64,000 bases of DNA. It comes from Pseudomonas sp. FP2309 (GTDB lineage Bacteria; Pseudomonadota; Gammaproteobacteria; Pseudomonadales; Pseudomonadaceae). The DNA lies in NCBI RefSeq assembly GCF_030687575.1, contig NZ_CP117439.1, positions 3,525,501-3,589,500 on the forward strand, written 5' to 3'. The notes below the pieces were generated by a model that worked only from the letters and a program-made list of their open reading frames with translations, did not search any database and was not told the origin of the DNA. The position numbers and the translations under genes were made by a program. Numbering within the stretch: position 1 is the stretch's first letter; the number at the start of each line of letters is the position of its first letter. Shown piece by piece: positions 45,986-55,613 of the stretch.

Positions 45986-48691
45986 TCATTGCCAGCCAAA
46001 CTTACGGATGTAGTAGCCCTTCACCGCCTGGGTCAGCGCCATGTACGCCAGCAGAATCACCGGCAAAAACACAAAATACAGCGACGGCAACGCCTGCAAT
46101 TTGAAGTAGTGCGCCAGTGGCCCCATCGGCAGAAAAACCCCCACGGCCATGATCACGCCCGTCATCACCATCAACGGCATCGCGGCACGACTTTGCAGGA
46201 ACGGGATTTTCGGCGTGCGGATCATGTGCACAATCAGCGTCTGGGTCAGCAGCCCCACCACGAACCAGCCCGATTGGAACAGCGTCTGGTGGTCCGGCGT
46301 GTTGGCGTCGAATACGTACCACATGAGCGCGAACGTGGTGATGTCAAAGATCGAACTGATCGGTCCGAAAAACAGCATGAAGCGTCCCACATCGCCCGGT
46401 TGCCAGCGCTGGGGTTTGGCCAGCATTTCTTCGTCGACGTTGTCGAACGGAATCGCAATCTGCGAAATGTCGTACAGCAGGTTTTGCACCAGCAAGTGCA
46501 TCGGCAGCATCGGCAAAAACGGGATAAACGCACTGGCCACCAACACCGAGAACACGTTGCCGAAGTTGGAACTGGCCGTCATCTTGATGTACTTGAGCAT
46601 GTTGGCGAAGGTGCGCCGACCTTCCAGCACGCCCTCCTCTAAAATCATCAGGCTTTTTTCCAACAGGATGATGTCGGCCGCCTCCTTGGCGATGTCCACC
46701 GCGCTGTCCACCGAAATACCGATATCCGCCGTGCGCAGCGCCGGCGCGTCGTTGATGCCGTCGCCCATAAAGCCCACCACATGCCCATTGGCCTTGAGCA
46801 GGCGCACGATGCGTTCTTTGTGGCTCGGCGTCAGTTTGGCGAACACGTTGGTGGTTTCCACGGCCTTGGCCAGCTCGGCGTCGGTCATGTCCTCGATGTC
46901 GTTGCCCATGAGCAGGCCTTGTTGTTCCAGGCCCACTTCGCGGCAGATTTTGGCGGTGACCAGCTCGTTGTCGCCCGTCAGCACTTTGACCGCCACACCG
47001 TGGGCCTTGAGGGCTTTGAGCGCCGGCGCGGTGCTTTCCTTGGGCGGATCGAGAAAGGCCACGTAGCCGATCAACGTCAGGTTGTTTTCGTCCGCCAGGC
47101 TGTAGGTATCCCGCCCGGGCGCCATCGGTTGCGCCGCTACGGCGACCACGCGCAGGCCTTCTTCGTTGAACGCGGCAGTGACCTGGCGGATGCGCGCCAG
47201 CAGGTCGTCGGTCAAGGCTTCGTTGGTATCGCCATGGCGCACGTTGTTGCACACCGAGAGGATCTCCTCCACCGCGCCCTTGCAAATCAACAGGTGCGGC
47301 TGGCCGCGCTCGGCCACGACGACCGACATGCGCCGACGGTTGAAGTCAAACGGGATCTCGTCGATTTTCTGGAACGCCGTGCCGACCTTCAGCTCGCGAT
47401 GCACCTCCACATGTTCCAGCACGGCCACGTCCAACAGGTTTTTCAGGCCGGTCTGGTAGTAGCTGTTGAGGTAGGCCATTTCCAATACGTCGTCGGACTC
47501 TTGACCCCACACGTCCACATGCCGTGCCAGAAAAATCCTGTCCTGGGTCAGGGTGCCGGTCTTGTCGGTGCACAGCACGTCCATGGCGCCGAAGTTCTGG
47601 ATCGCGTCCAGGCGCTTGACAATGACTTTCTTGCGCGACAAAAACACCGCGCCCTTGGCCAGCGTCGAGGTGACGATCATCGGCAGCATTTCCGGGGTCA
47701 GGCCCACGGCAATCGACAGCGCGAACAGCAACGCCTCGGTCCAGTCGCCCTTGGTGAACCCATTGATGAACAGCACCAGCGGCGCCATCACAAACATGAA
47801 ACGGATCAGCAACCAGCTGACTTTGTTCACGCCCTGCTGGAACGACGTGGTGGCGCGGTCAGTGGCGGTCACGCGCTGGGCCAGTGCCCCGAAATAGGTG
47901 CTGTTACCGGTGGTCAGGATCACCGCCGTCGCCGCGCCAGACACCACGTTGGTGCCCATGAACAGGATGTTTTCCAAGTCCAGCGGGTTACGGGTGCTGG
48001 CGTCCTGCTGCTGGGCAAACTTCTCCACCGGCATTGATTCGCCAGTCATCGCCGCCTGGCTGACAAACAGGTCCTTGGCACTGATCACGCGGCAATCGGC
48101 GGGGATCATGTCGCCGGCCGACAGCACGATCACGTCGCCCGGCACCAGTTGTTTGATCGGCAGCTCAAGGCGCTTGGCCGCATCGCGGCGCAGCACCGTA
48201 GCGGTGTTGCTGACCATGGCTTTCAACGCATCGGCAGCCTTGTTCGACTTGGACTCCTGCCAGAAACGCAGCAGTGTGGAGAGCACCACCATCGAGAAAA
48301 TCACCGTGGCGGCCTTCATGTCTTCGGTCAGCCAGGAGATCACCGCCAGCAAGGTCAGCAGCAGGTTGAAGGGGTTTTTGTAGCAGTGCCACAGGTGCAC
48401 CCACCACGGCAGCGGCTGCTCGTGCTCGACTTCATTGAGGCCGTATTGCACCCGGAGGGCATCGGCCTCCTGGGTAGTGAGGCCTTCGACGTGGCTGCCC
48501 AACGTGCCGAGCAATTGCACGCTGCTGCTGTTGGCCGCCACCACCAGGGTTTGCGCCAGCGTTGGCGGTACTTCGCGGCTGACGCTGGCGTCGGTCACGG
48601 TCTCGAGCATGGCCAGGCGACGGAAATGCCGGGCGATGTGCCGGGTCCGCAGGAAGCCGGCAAAGAACTCTTTCAACAGAGTCAGGTTCAT
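45986..48691 (-). CDS. mgtA: magnesium-translocating P-type ATPase
   Basis: 901 residues, P-type ATPase class IIIB. The phosphorylation motif [18 protein letters not shown] in the actuator domain ([12 protein letters not shown]), KGAVEE in the nucleotide domain and [10 protein letters not shown] are present, with about ten TM segments. The ATG at 48691 has AGGAGT upstream. It imports Mg2+. Co-transcribed with mgtC. The leader of several hundred bases is unusually long, which fits riboregulation. Confidence 0.95.
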   Translation of the reverse strand: MNLTLLKEFFAGFLRTRHIARHFRRLAMLETVTDASVSREVPPTLAQTLVVAANSSSVQLLGTLGSHVEGLTTQEADALRVQYGLNEVEHEQPLPWWVHLWHCYKNPFNLLLTLLAVISWLTEDMKAATVIFSMVVLSTLLRFWQESKSNKAADALKAMVSNTATVLRRDAAKRLELPIKQLVPGDVIVLSAGDMIPADCRVISAKDLFVSQAAMTGESMPVEKFAQQQDASTRNPLDLENILFMGTNVVSGAATAVILTTGNSTYFGALAQRVTATDRATTSFQQGVNKVSWLLIRFMFVMAPLVLFINGFTKGDWTEALLFALSIAVGLTPEMLPMIVTSTLAKGAVFLSRKKVIVKRLDAIQNFGAMDVLCTDKTGTLTQDRIFLARHVDVWGQESDDVLEMAYLNSYYQTGLKNLLDVAVLEHVEVHRELKVGTAFQKIDEIPFDFNRRRMSVVVAERGQPHLLICKGAVEEILSVCNNVRHGDTNEALTDDLLARIRQVTAAFNEEGLRVVAVAAQPMAPGRDTYSLADENNLTLIGYVAFLDPPKESTAPALKALKAHGVAVKVLTGDNELVTAKICREVGLEQQGLLMGNDIEDMTDAELAKAVETTNVFAKLTPSHKERIVRLLKANGHVVGFMGDGINDAPALRTADIGISVDSAVDIAKEAADIILLEKSLMILEEGVLEGRRTFANMLKYIKMTASSNFGNVFSVLVASAFIPFLPMLPMHLLVQNLLYDISQIAIPFDNVDEEMLAKPQRWQPGDVGRFMLFFGPISSIFDITTFALMWYVFDANTPDHQTLFQSGWFVVGLLTQTLIVHMIRTPKIPFLQSRAAMPLMVMTGVIMAVGVFLPMGPLAHYFKLQALPSLYFVFLPVILLAYMALTQAVKGYYIRKFGWQ

Positions 48692-49250
48692 GGTGTTACT
48701 CCTGCGCGAGGAAAGACCGTCGTGCAGGTACCGCCCGGCCGCACCGCACCTGTCAGACAGGCACAGCCGGCTTGGCCCGCCCACCCAAAAGGCAGGCGCG
48801 TCCGTAGCATCCCGAGGTGACCCGGGTGCCGATCAGCGTCGATGAGAGAGGATCGAAACAGAGCCAGGACTGGCCGCTGTCTTGATGCCGCTTCTCGCGT
48901 TTAGTGGCGAGACAACGGCATCGGAAAAATGCGCGTTATCTTGCCAAGTCTGTGCCGGTTACCGAAACCGGCCGACGACTGTCACTTGAACAAGTACCCA
49001 CTGAGGGTCTCCGCTATTGATGAAAACGCGCGAAGCTTACGCCGCGGTTTCTGGAGAGTAAACCCTAGGAAAGTTCTCCCACGCTGAATAAGAAAGTTCT
49101 TCAGGATGGGTTCAGGAAAGACATTTTGTGATCGTCATTCGACGCAACAGCCGAAACGGCTGTCATACCCACCTTTTCAGCTTTCCCGGCTGAGCCGACC
49201 CCGAGTTTCAGCCGGGATTCACCCGTTGCAACGCACAAAATAGCACCACA
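48692..49250 (-). promoter_or_regulatory. long mgtA leader with strong stem-loop
   Basis: No gene was found in this stretch of about 560 bases. On the mgtA sense strand a two-step hairpin pairs GATGCCG/CGGCATC and CTCGC/GCGAG (48884-48922). A GGTTT-N9-AAACC inverted repeat lies near 49045-49065. mgtA genes elsewhere are controlled by Mg-sensing leaders or leader peptides; I cannot show which applies here. Confidence 0.45.
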
Positions 49251-49259
49251 GTTCACCCC

Positions 49260-49425
49260 CCATGGATTCGTGCCCCCGTGCAAACCATCCACACTGTCTT
49301 GACGATTCGCCTGCCATTGCGGGTGCCAGTGGTGGTGAACATCGACCCCCTCGAACGCATCGGCGGCGCCAATGCCCGCTGCATGCTGGCGCACGTGCAT
49401 CTGCCCGCCCGCCCCTCATTTTAAT
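49260..49425 (+). pseudogene. 3' fragment of an amidinotransferase/arginine-deiminase-type gene (CtlX-like)
   Basis: The frame starting about 49278 reads VPVVVNIDPLERIGGANARCMLAHVHLPARP then stops. This matches the C-terminal end of the guanidino-modifying (amidinotransferase/ctlX) family, where a GG-x-RCM-L-A motif carries the catalytic Cys. The rest of the gene is missing. In other pseudomonads such genes stand next to ornithine cyclodeaminase, so this is the remnant of a citrulline/arginine utilisation pair. Confidence 0.6.
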
Positions 49426-49438
49426 AAGGAGTCTTGCC

Positions 49439-50485
49439 ATGACCCGCTATATCGACGTCAACGACCTCAGCTATCTGGTTTCGCAAAAAGGTCTGCAAAC
49501 CTGCATCACCGAGATGGCCGAGTACATCCGCGCCGACTACCTGCGCTGGCAGGATTTCGAAAAGTGCGCACGCCTGGCCAACCATTCAGCGGACGGTGTG
49601 ATCGAGTTGATGCCGGTGTCCGATGCCTCGCTGTACGCCTTCAAATACGTCAATGGCCACCCGAAAAACACCCAGGCCGGCATGCTCACGGTGATGGCCT
49701 TTGGCGCCCTGGGCGATGTGGACACTGGCAAGCCGGTGCTGCTGGCGGAAATGACCCTGACCACCGCCATCCGCACCGCAGCCACCTCGGCGCTGGTGGC
49801 GCGCTACCTGGCGCGCGACAACAGCCGCAGCATGGCGCTGATCGGCAACGGTTCCCAGAGCGAGTTCCAGGCCCTGGCCTTCCACGCGATGCTGGGTATC
49901 ACTGAGATCCGCCTGTTCGATATCGACGCCAAGGCCACCGCCAAGCTGGCGGCCAACCTCAGGGCCTTCCCGGCCATCAAGGTGATTCTGGCCGACAGCG
50001 TGGCCGAAGCGGTCAAGGGCGCGGATATTGTCACCACCGTGACCGCCGACAAGGCCTACGCCACCATCCTCACGGACGAGATGATCGAACCGGGCATGCA
50101 CCTCAACGCCGTGGGCGGCGACTGCCCCGGCAAGACCGAGCTGGATCGACGGATCGTCGAGCGCGCCCGGGTGATTGTCGAGTACGAACCGCAAAGCCGC
50201 ATTGAAGGTGAGATCCAGCACATGCCGGAAGACTCGCCAGTGACCGAACTGTGGCAAGTGATCAACGGCCAACAGCCCGGCCGTGAGAACGCGCACCAGA
50301 TCACCCTGTTCGACTCGGTGGGTTTTGCCATCGAAGACTACTCGGGTCTGCGCTATGTACTGGACGTGGCCAAGGCCCTGGATATCGGCAGCGAACTGGA
50401 GTTGGTTCCGGACCTGGCCGATCCGAAGGACCTGTTCGCGCGCCTGGCCCAACAACCGCGCGCGCAGCAGAAAAAGCGCGCCTGA
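49439..50485 (+). CDS. ornithine cyclodeaminase family protein
   Basis: 348 residues of the OCD/mu-crystallin family. The NAD-binding motif ALIGNGSQSEFQALAF, the ornithine-binding segment AEMTLTTAIRTAATSALVARYL and the conserved MHLNAVGGDCPGKTEL are intact. Converts L-ornithine to L-proline and ammonia. The ATG at 49439 has AAGGAG upstream. It is flanked by gene fragments on both sides and by an Lrp-family gene downstream, so it may be the surviving member of a larger ornithine/citrulline locus. Confidence 0.92.
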   Translation: MTRYIDVNDLSYLVSQKGLQTCITEMAEYIRADYLRWQDFEKCARLANHSADGVIELMPVSDASLYAFKYVNGHPKNTQAGMLTVMAFGALGDVDTGKPVLLAEMTLTTAIRTAATSALVARYLARDNSRSMALIGNGSQSEFQALAFHAMLGITEIRLFDIDAKATAKLAANLRAFPAIKVILADSVAEAVKGADIVTTVTADKAYATILTDEMIEPGMHLNAVGGDCPGKTELDRRIVERARVIVEYEPQSRIEGEIQHMPEDSPVTELWQVINGQQPGRENAHQITLFDSVGFAIEDYSGLRYVLDVAKALDIGSELELVPDLADPKDLFARLAQQPRAQQKKRA

Positions 50486-50565
50486 GACCGCTCTGGCCTG
50501 CCGGTTTACGCACTGGACGGGCCAGATTCTCGCGAGCCAAAGCCGATTCACTGGGTGGGACAGCC

Positions 50566-50796
50566 GATTCCGCTGCACTGGACCCGGCACTTGTAGGAGA
50601 AGTCCTCAAAGCCATACAGACGTTGGCCGAGGAAGGCCGTACCATGCTGATGGTCACCCACGAAATGGGCTTTGCCCGCCAGATGTACAGCCAGGTGCTG
50701 TTGCTGCATCAGGGCCGGGTCGAAGAAGGAGGCGGTATCCTCGACCACCCCAACAGCGAGCGATTGCAGCAATTTCTTTCCAACCGATTGAAGTGA
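50566..50796 (+). pseudogene. 3' fragment of a polar-amino-acid ABC ATPase
   Basis: In frame to the TGA at 50796 the reading is ALDPALVGEVLKAIQTLAEE, then EGRTMLMVTHEMGFARQMYS, which is Walker B through the switch His of HisP/AotP-type ATPases. The Walker A half and all permease genes are missing. It is probably the tail of an amino-acid transporter once linked to the cyclodeaminase. Confidence 0.75.
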
Positions 50797-50801
50797 AACC
50801 C

Positions 50802-51299
50802 ATGGACACCAAGGCCAACGCCCCCCATACCTCCCCCGCACTGGACCGCATCGACGAGGCGATCATCGAAGTGCTGCGCCATCAAGGACGCATCACCTAC
50901 GAAAAGCTCTCGTCGCTGGTGCACCTCACCCCAAGGCCCTGCCTGGAACGGGTGCGCAAGCTGGAACGACGTGGGGTCATCCGTGGGTACGGCGCGATCA
51001 TCGATCTGCAGATGGTGTCGCCAGGCCTCTCGCTGCTGGTGCTGGTGGCTTTGTCCAACCAAAGCGGGCGCTCGGCGCAAAAGGCCTTTGAGGCCTGCAT
51101 CAAAGCCTGCCCGCAGGTGTTCGAATGCCAACTGATCAGTGGGCCGTTCGACTACAGCCTGCGCATGCGCTGCCGGGACATGGAGCACTACCGGGTGCTG
51201 ACCGAAACCTGGTTGAACAACGACGAGTTGCACATCGATAAGTTGGTGGCGCATCCGGAGTTGGCGGTGGTCAAAAACACCGCCGCTGCGTTGGGCTGA
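50802..51299 (+). CDS. Lrp/AsnC-family regulator
   Basis: 165 residues. The N-terminal HTH reads ALDRIDEAIIEVLRHQGRITYEKLSSLVHLTPRPCLERVRKLERRG and a RAM (ACT-like) domain follows. It is likely to respond to an amino acid such as ornithine or arginine and to control the upstream cyclodeaminase. The ATG lies five bases after the ABC fragment stop, with only a weak ribosome-binding site, a sign that it was once coupled to that lost gene. Confidence 0.9.
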   Translation: MDTKANAPHTSPALDRIDEAIIEVLRHQGRITYEKLSSLVHLTPRPCLERVRKLERRGVIRGYGAIIDLQMVSPGLSLLVLVALSNQSGRSAQKAFEACIKACPQVFECQLISGPFDYSLRMRCRDMEHYRVLTETWLNNDELHIDKLVAHPELAVVKNTAAALG

Positions 51300-51302
51300 G
51301 CC

Positions 51303-52187
51303 TTACGAATGCCCATGTTCAATCGGGGGCGTTGATTTTTCGGCGACCCCATTGACCAGCACCGGGTGCACAATTCGCTTTCCTTGCCTTTCCCCTATCC
51401 GCCTGGCCTGCCCGTCCTTCTGCTTGCCCGTACGCGCCTCGCTGATCAACCCCGGTATCAACTTGCCCTCCGGCAGGTTTTTCCAGAACCGGCTCGGCAA
51501 GTGGCCTTCCATCACCTTAGGGTTCAGCCGTGCCGGATTGAAGATGTGGCTGTAGTAGGTCAGCCACATGGCACTGTGCGGGTCTTCAATATTCTGCGCC
51601 AACTGGCGCCAGGCTTCAGGACACTCGCGCTGATGGATCAGTTGCTCACCGTCGTAATACACCCCGTCCAATGGCGTGGCGATCATCCAGCGATGACGCC
51701 CCATGCGCCCGACAAAATGCTGGCTGGCTGATTTGAGGATGTCGTGGGCCGGCTCGTGCCACGCCACATACTCTGGCAACTCAGGCCCCGCCTCGGCGGG
51801 TAACGCAATAAACCGCACAAATGCATGCAAATGATGGGCTTCACGGCTGACCTGTTTGATGCGGCGCTGCAACTCGCTGCCCAGCTTGTCTCCCGCAAGC
51901 ATTGCCGTGCGGTCGCCATGGCTGACCCGCCACAATACTTCATACAACAGGCTCCACCGTTGGTCGCCGTGGAAACAGGCGGCCGACTCCAGCAATTGGA
52001 GCAGGGCCTTGGGAATGCGCGCCTGGAAAGGGCCCTGCCCTGGCGGGATCGGCTGATCGGTGGCAAACAGGTCCGCCACCTCAGCCTCGCCCCAGCTCAC
52101 CTGGCTGGGGTCGATCTGGTGGCTGAGCAACCAGCGCGCCTGTTCGCGCCAGGTATCGAACACGTTGTCGCACTCCAGACTGATCAT
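51303..52187 (-). CDS. TIGR03915-type DNA-metabolism protein
   Basis: 294 residues beginning MISLECDNVFDTWREQARWLL, with WHEPAHDILKSASQHFVGRMGRHRWMIATPLDG and MPLPSRFWKNLPE-like segments (here LPSRFWKNLPEGKLIPGL). This is the partner family of the radical SAM protein upstream. In many bacteria the domain is fused to a uracil-DNA glycosylase-like (UdgX) domain; here the glycosylase part is absent and a basic tail of about 45 residues replaces it. It overlaps the radical SAM stop by four bases. Confidence 0.8.
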   Translation of the reverse strand: MISLECDNVFDTWREQARWLLSHQIDPSQVSWGEAEVADLFATDQPIPPGQGPFQARIPKALLQLLESAACFHGDQRWSLLYEVLWRVSHGDRTAMLAGDKLGSELQRRIKQVSREAHHLHAFVRFIALPAEAGPELPEYVAWHEPAHDILKSASQHFVGRMGRHRWMIATPLDGVYYDGEQLIHQRECPEAWRQLAQNIEDPHSAMWLTYYSHIFNPARLNPKVMEGHLPSRFWKNLPEGKLIPGLISEARTGKQKDGQARRIGERQGKRIVHPVLVNGVAEKSTPPIEHGHS

Positions 52188-53404
52188 CCCCACAACCCCA
52201 TCTGCTGCGGCTGCGGGCGGTCGCGTAACTGCTCGCGCAGCAACACGCTCGTACTTTCGGCCTGCTGTGGGTGGTAATCGCTGGTGATAAAAAACGGCTT
52301 GGCCTTGGCCAGCACGCAACGCATGCGCGCCAGGTCTTCAAAGCGGATCTTGCGTTCGCGGCGCAGGTCGACCAGACGCTGGGTGGTGCGCAGGCCGATA
52401 CCCGGAATGCGCGCGATCAGCGTGGGCTCTGCGCGGTTCAGGTCCAACGGGAACACCTCGCGATGTTCCAGGGCCCAGGCCAGCTTGGGGTCGATATCCA
52501 GGGCAAGGTGACCGGGCCCCTGAAACAGTTCGCCCGCGCTGAAGCCATAGCTGCGCAACAGAAAGTCGGCCTGGTACAAACGGTGCTCGCGCATCAATGG
52601 CGGCGCGGCCAGGGGCACGCTTTTCGGGCTGTTGGGAATGGGGCTGAACGCCGAGTAATACACGCGGCGCAGCTTGAAGTTGCCGTACAGGGACTCGGCC
52701 CCGTGAAGGATGGTGCTGTCGTCGGTGTCATCGGCACCGACGATCATCTGGGTACTCTGCCCGGCCGGCGCGAAACGCGGTGCACGGGGTTCGTTGAATA
52801 CAGTCTGTTCACCCGTGTAGATGGTCTGCATGGCCTGTTTGATCGAGCCGATCTGCTTCTCCGGCGCCAGGGTTTGCAGGCTGGCATCGGTGGGCAGCTC
52901 GATGTTCACACTCAAGCGATCGGCATACCGCCCGGCCTCGGCGATGAGGGCCGGGTCGGCTTCGGGAATGGTCTTGAGGTGGATGTAGCCGCGAAAGTCG
53001 TGTTCTTCACGCAACAGTTTGGCCACCCGCACGAGCTGCTCCATGGTGTAGTCGGCCGAACGGATGATGCCTGAGCTGAGGAACAGCCCGCTGACGCAAT
53101 TGCGTCGGTAGAAATCCAGGGTCAGCGTCACCACTTCCTCCGGAGTGAAGCGTGCACGGGGCACGTCGCTGGAGCGGCGGTTGACGCAGTATTGGCAGTC
53201 GTAGAGACAGAAGTTGGTGAGCAACACCTTAAGCAGTGATACGCAGCGCCCGTCTGGCGTGTAGCTGTGGCAGATGCCCATGCCGTCGGTAGAGCCCAGC
53301 CCCGCTTTGCCCTCGGAGCTGCGTTTGGGCGCGCCACTGCTGGCGCAGGAGGCGTCGTACTTGGCGGCGTCGGCGAGGATGCTGAGTTTTTCGATCAATT
53401 GCAT
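52184..53404 (-). CDS. putative DNA modification/repair radical SAM protein (TIGR03916 type)
   Basis: 406 residues. The [4Fe-4S] cluster motif is C66-x3-C70-x2-C73 (NFCLYDCQYC), and a C-terminal helix-hairpin-helix (IARIPGIGLRTTQRLVDLRR) suggests DNA contact. It is related to spore-photoproduct-lyase-like enzymes of unknown reaction. A perfect LexA-type box lies 16 bases upstream of the start, so the pair is probably part of the SOS regulon. Confidence 0.88.
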   Translation of the reverse strand: MQLIEKLSILADAAKYDASCASSGAPKRSSEGKAGLGSTDGMGICHSYTPDGRCVSLLKVLLTNFCLYDCQYCVNRRSSDVPRARFTPEEVVTLTLDFYRRNCVSGLFLSSGIIRSADYTMEQLVRVAKLLREEHDFRGYIHLKTIPEADPALIAEAGRYADRLSVNIELPTDASLQTLAPEKQIGSIKQAMQTIYTGEQTVFNEPRAPRFAPAGQSTQMIVGADDTDDSTILHGAESLYGNFKLRRVYYSAFSPIPNSPKSVPLAAPPLMREHRLYQADFLLRSYGFSAGELFQGPGHLALDIDPKLAWALEHREVFPLDLNRAEPTLIARIPGIGLRTTQRLVDLRRERKIRFEDLARMRCVLAKAKPFFITSDYHPQQAESTSVLLREQLRDRPQPQQMGLWG

Positions 53405-53417
53405 GGAGGGCTGCCAA

Positions 53418-53437
53418 TACTGGTTTTTTGTACAGTA
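53418..53437 (-). promoter_or_regulatory. LexA box of the radical SAM operon
   Basis: CTG-N10-CAG at 53420-53435 (CTGGTTTTTTGTACAG), flanked by TA on both sides, matches the gamma-proteobacterial SOS box. It lies immediately upstream of the radical SAM start. Confidence 0.85.
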
Positions 53438-53470
53438 TCAGTCAGCCCTCTGCGTCACAAGTGCACCCTG

Positions 53471-54808
53471 TCAGCTGGCGGTGGCCAGCAGCAGGTCGCG
53501 AACCGAATGAGCCGAGCCCCGGTGACGATGGTTTTCGTACAGCGACGCGGCAATTTCATCGGCGCGAATCGGCAAAATCGACAACAACGTGTCGCTCAAG
53601 CCATGACTGGCCTGACTGAAACCCTGGATATAGATGCCCGCCTTGCAGCGTTCGTCGGTGACGATGCGGTAGTCACGGGCCACTTCGAAGTCGCCCATGT
53701 AGGCTTCCAGCGGCGCCAGCAGTTCGCGGTGCATCTGGCGCTCGTAGCCGGTGGCGAGCACGACGGCATCGTAGTGATTGACGCTGACGGCGCCGGTGGC
53801 ATTGTTGCGCAGCGTCAGTGCCACGCCCAGCGGGCCGGCCTCGGCCCTCTCGACCACGGTCATGGTGCTGAACGCATGGCGGGCGATACCGGAGACTTTC
53901 TGACGGTAGAAAATCCCGTAAATACGCTCGATCAGGTCCAGGTCGACCACCGAATAGTTGGTGTTCTGGTACTCGGCCACCAACCGCTCGCGCTCAGCGC
54001 CCACCTGCTGGAACACCAGGTCGGTAAAGGCCGGCGAGAACACTTCATTGACGAATGGGCTGTCATCCGCCGGTTTAAGCGCCGAACCGCGCAGGATCAT
54101 GTCGACCTGCACCGACGGGTAGCTGTCATTGAGGTCGATAAAGGCTTCGGCCGCACTCTGGCCACCGCCGATGATGGCGATGCGCATCGCCTTGCCGTCC
54201 ACACACGGCTGCTGCGCCATGCGGGCCAGGTACTGGGAGTGGTGGAACACGCGGCTATCGTCCTTGAGCGCCTTGAACGCGTCCGGTACCCGTGGCGTGC
54301 CGCCGGCGCTGACCACCACCGAACGTGTGGTGCGCACATGCTGTTCGCCCAGCGCATCGCGGGAGATCACGCGCAGCGCCTCGACCTGCTGCTGGTGCAG
54401 GATCGGTTCGATCGCCAGCACTTCCTCGCCATACCGGCCCTGGCTCTGGAACTGCGCCGCCACCCAGCGCAGGTAGTCGTTGTACTCCATGCGGCACGGG
54501 TAAAAGGTGCCCAGGTTAATGAAATCAACCAGGCGGTCATGGGCCTTCAGGTAATTGACGAAGGAGTAAGGGCTGGTGGGGTTGCGCAGGGTCACCAGAT
54601 CCTTGAGGAACGAAATCTGCAGCTCGCTCTGGGTGACCAGGGTATTGCCGTGCCAGCGGTAGTCGGCCTGCTTGTCGAGAAACAGCGCATCCAGTTTGCC
54701 TTGGGTTTTCTCTCGTTCCTGCAGGGCGATGGCCAGCGCCAGGTTCGATGGGCCGAAACCGATACCGATAAGGTCGTGAACCGCGGGCGAAGCAATTGCC
54801 TGTGTCAT
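53471..54808 (-). CDS. pvdA: L-ornithine N5-monooxygenase (pyoverdine biosynthesis)
   Basis: 445 residues. The FAD motif is HDLIGIGFGPSNLALAIAL, the NADPH motif IIGGGQSAAEAF, and the late VLATGYERQMH motif is of the ATGY type. Hydroxylates ornithine to supply the hydroxamate of pyoverdine. The start at MTQAIAS (54808) fits known PvdA N-termini. A PvdS-type promoter lies 84-107 bases upstream. The FecI-type sigma gene is next upstream, as at the P. aeruginosa locus. Confidence 0.95.
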   Translation of the reverse strand: MTQAIASPAVHDLIGIGFGPSNLALAIALQEREKTQGKLDALFLDKQADYRWHGNTLVTQSELQISFLKDLVTLRNPTSPYSFVNYLKAHDRLVDFINLGTFYPCRMEYNDYLRWVAAQFQSQGRYGEEVLAIEPILHQQQVEALRVISRDALGEQHVRTTRSVVVSAGGTPRVPDAFKALKDDSRVFHHSQYLARMAQQPCVDGKAMRIAIIGGGQSAAEAFIDLNDSYPSVQVDMILRGSALKPADDSPFVNEVFSPAFTDLVFQQVGAERERLVAEYQNTNYSVVDLDLIERIYGIFYRQKVSGIARHAFSTMTVVERAEAGPLGVALTLRNNATGAVSVNHYDAVVLATGYERQMHRELLAPLEAYMGDFEVARDYRIVTDERCKAGIYIQGFSQASHGLSDTLLSILPIRADEIAASLYENHRHRGSAHSVRDLLLATAS

Positions 54809-54891
54809 TCCAGTGTCCTCTGGATAAGCCCCTTGGCGATGGGGCAGAAATACCTTCAAGACCTGCACAACAGGTCATGTGTTGATAGGAA

Positions 54892-54915
54892 ACGAGGACA
54901 ATGAAATAAAATTTA
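54892..54915 (-). promoter_or_regulatory. PvdS (iron-starvation) box of pvdA
   Basis: The minus strand reads TAAAT-N16-CGT (54915-54911 and 54894-54892), an exact match to the known PvdS-dependent promoter pattern, with correct direction and distance to pvdA. Confidence 0.85.
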
Positions 54916-54926
54916 ACCGATCAGCA

Positions 54927-55409
54927 TCAGTGAGCGTCCCACTCGCGCATTCGCACCCGGCAATGCTTCATGGCGTTGACGATGTGTTTTTCCACCAGGG
55001 CCCGGGAAATGTTCAGGCGCCCGGCGATTTGCAGGTGCGTCAGGCCTTCCAGCTTGCGTAGCTTGAAGCTGTCGCGACAGGCCGCCGGCAACTCCGCCAG
55101 GGCGCGCTCAAGCAGCGCCAGTCGTTGGCTCTGGTCATGGCTGGCGTGGGGCGTGCTTTGGGAGAAACGCTCTTCGCTGTCGAGGGCTTCCAGGGGCTCA
55201 TGCTGGCGCAGAGCATTGCGCCGATGGCCGTCGATCACCAGGTTCAGCGCCGTACGGTATAAAAACGCGCGAGGCTGCTCGATGGGTGCCGCGCTGGAGC
55301 GCTCCAGCACCCGGACGTAAGCGTCATGCACCACATCTTCGGCCACCTGACGGTTGCCCAGCTTGGCGTTGAGAAAACACACCAGCTCGCGATAGTAGCT
55401 ATCCAACAT
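54927..55409 (-). CDS. fpvI: FecI-family ECF sigma factor (FpvI-like)
   Basis: 160 residues. Region 2 reads VAEDVVHDAYVRVLERSSAAP ... RAFLYRTALNLVIDGHRR and region 4 LPAACRDSFKLRKLEGLTHLQIAGRLNISRALVEKHIVNAMKHCR, typical of FecI rather than PvdS. The ATG at 55409 starts MLDSYYREL. It is located between pvdA and pvdR as fpvI is in P. aeruginosa, so it likely drives the pyoverdine receptor gene. No anti-sigma gene (fpvR) adjoins it. A Fur-like A/T-rich element is near 55497-55517. Confidence 0.8.
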   Translation of the reverse strand: MLDSYYRELVCFLNAKLGNRQVAEDVVHDAYVRVLERSSAAPIEQPRAFLYRTALNLVIDGHRRNALRQHEPLEALDSEERFSQSTPHASHDQSQRLALLERALAELPAACRDSFKLRKLEGLTHLQIAGRLNISRALVEKHIVNAMKHCRVRMREWDAH

Positions 55410-55589
55410 GACTCCCGACCGCCGTAGAGGGCGGTATCCGTTCCTTGAGTGCCTGAAAATGTCAGCCAAATGCATAATGGCAGTTTGGGTGCGTGCAATT
55501 TATAGTAATTCTCACTTACTTTTAAAGAAGTCTTGCGCCAACCGTCGATTTTTTTACTCCTAAGAGCTATTACACGGCGTGTAACAGCC

Positions 55590-55613
55590 TAAATTGACGA
55601 GCATTTCTCTCGT
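55590..55613 (+). promoter_or_regulatory. PvdS (iron-starvation) box of pvdRT-opmQ
   Basis: TAAAT at 55590-55594, exactly 16 bases, then CGT at 55611-55613, pointing to pvdR 56 bases downstream. Same pattern as the pvdA box. Confidence 0.85.

Noticed and set aside
46781..48037. 418-codon plus-strand frame opposite mgtA.
   Set aside because: Antisense shadow of the P-type ATPase.
49262..49438. An N-terminal extension of ornithine cyclodeaminase starting at 49262.
   Set aside because: The family begins at MTRYIDVNDL, which has a good AAGGAG site; the upstream codons read better in another frame as the tail of an amidinotransferase-type gene.
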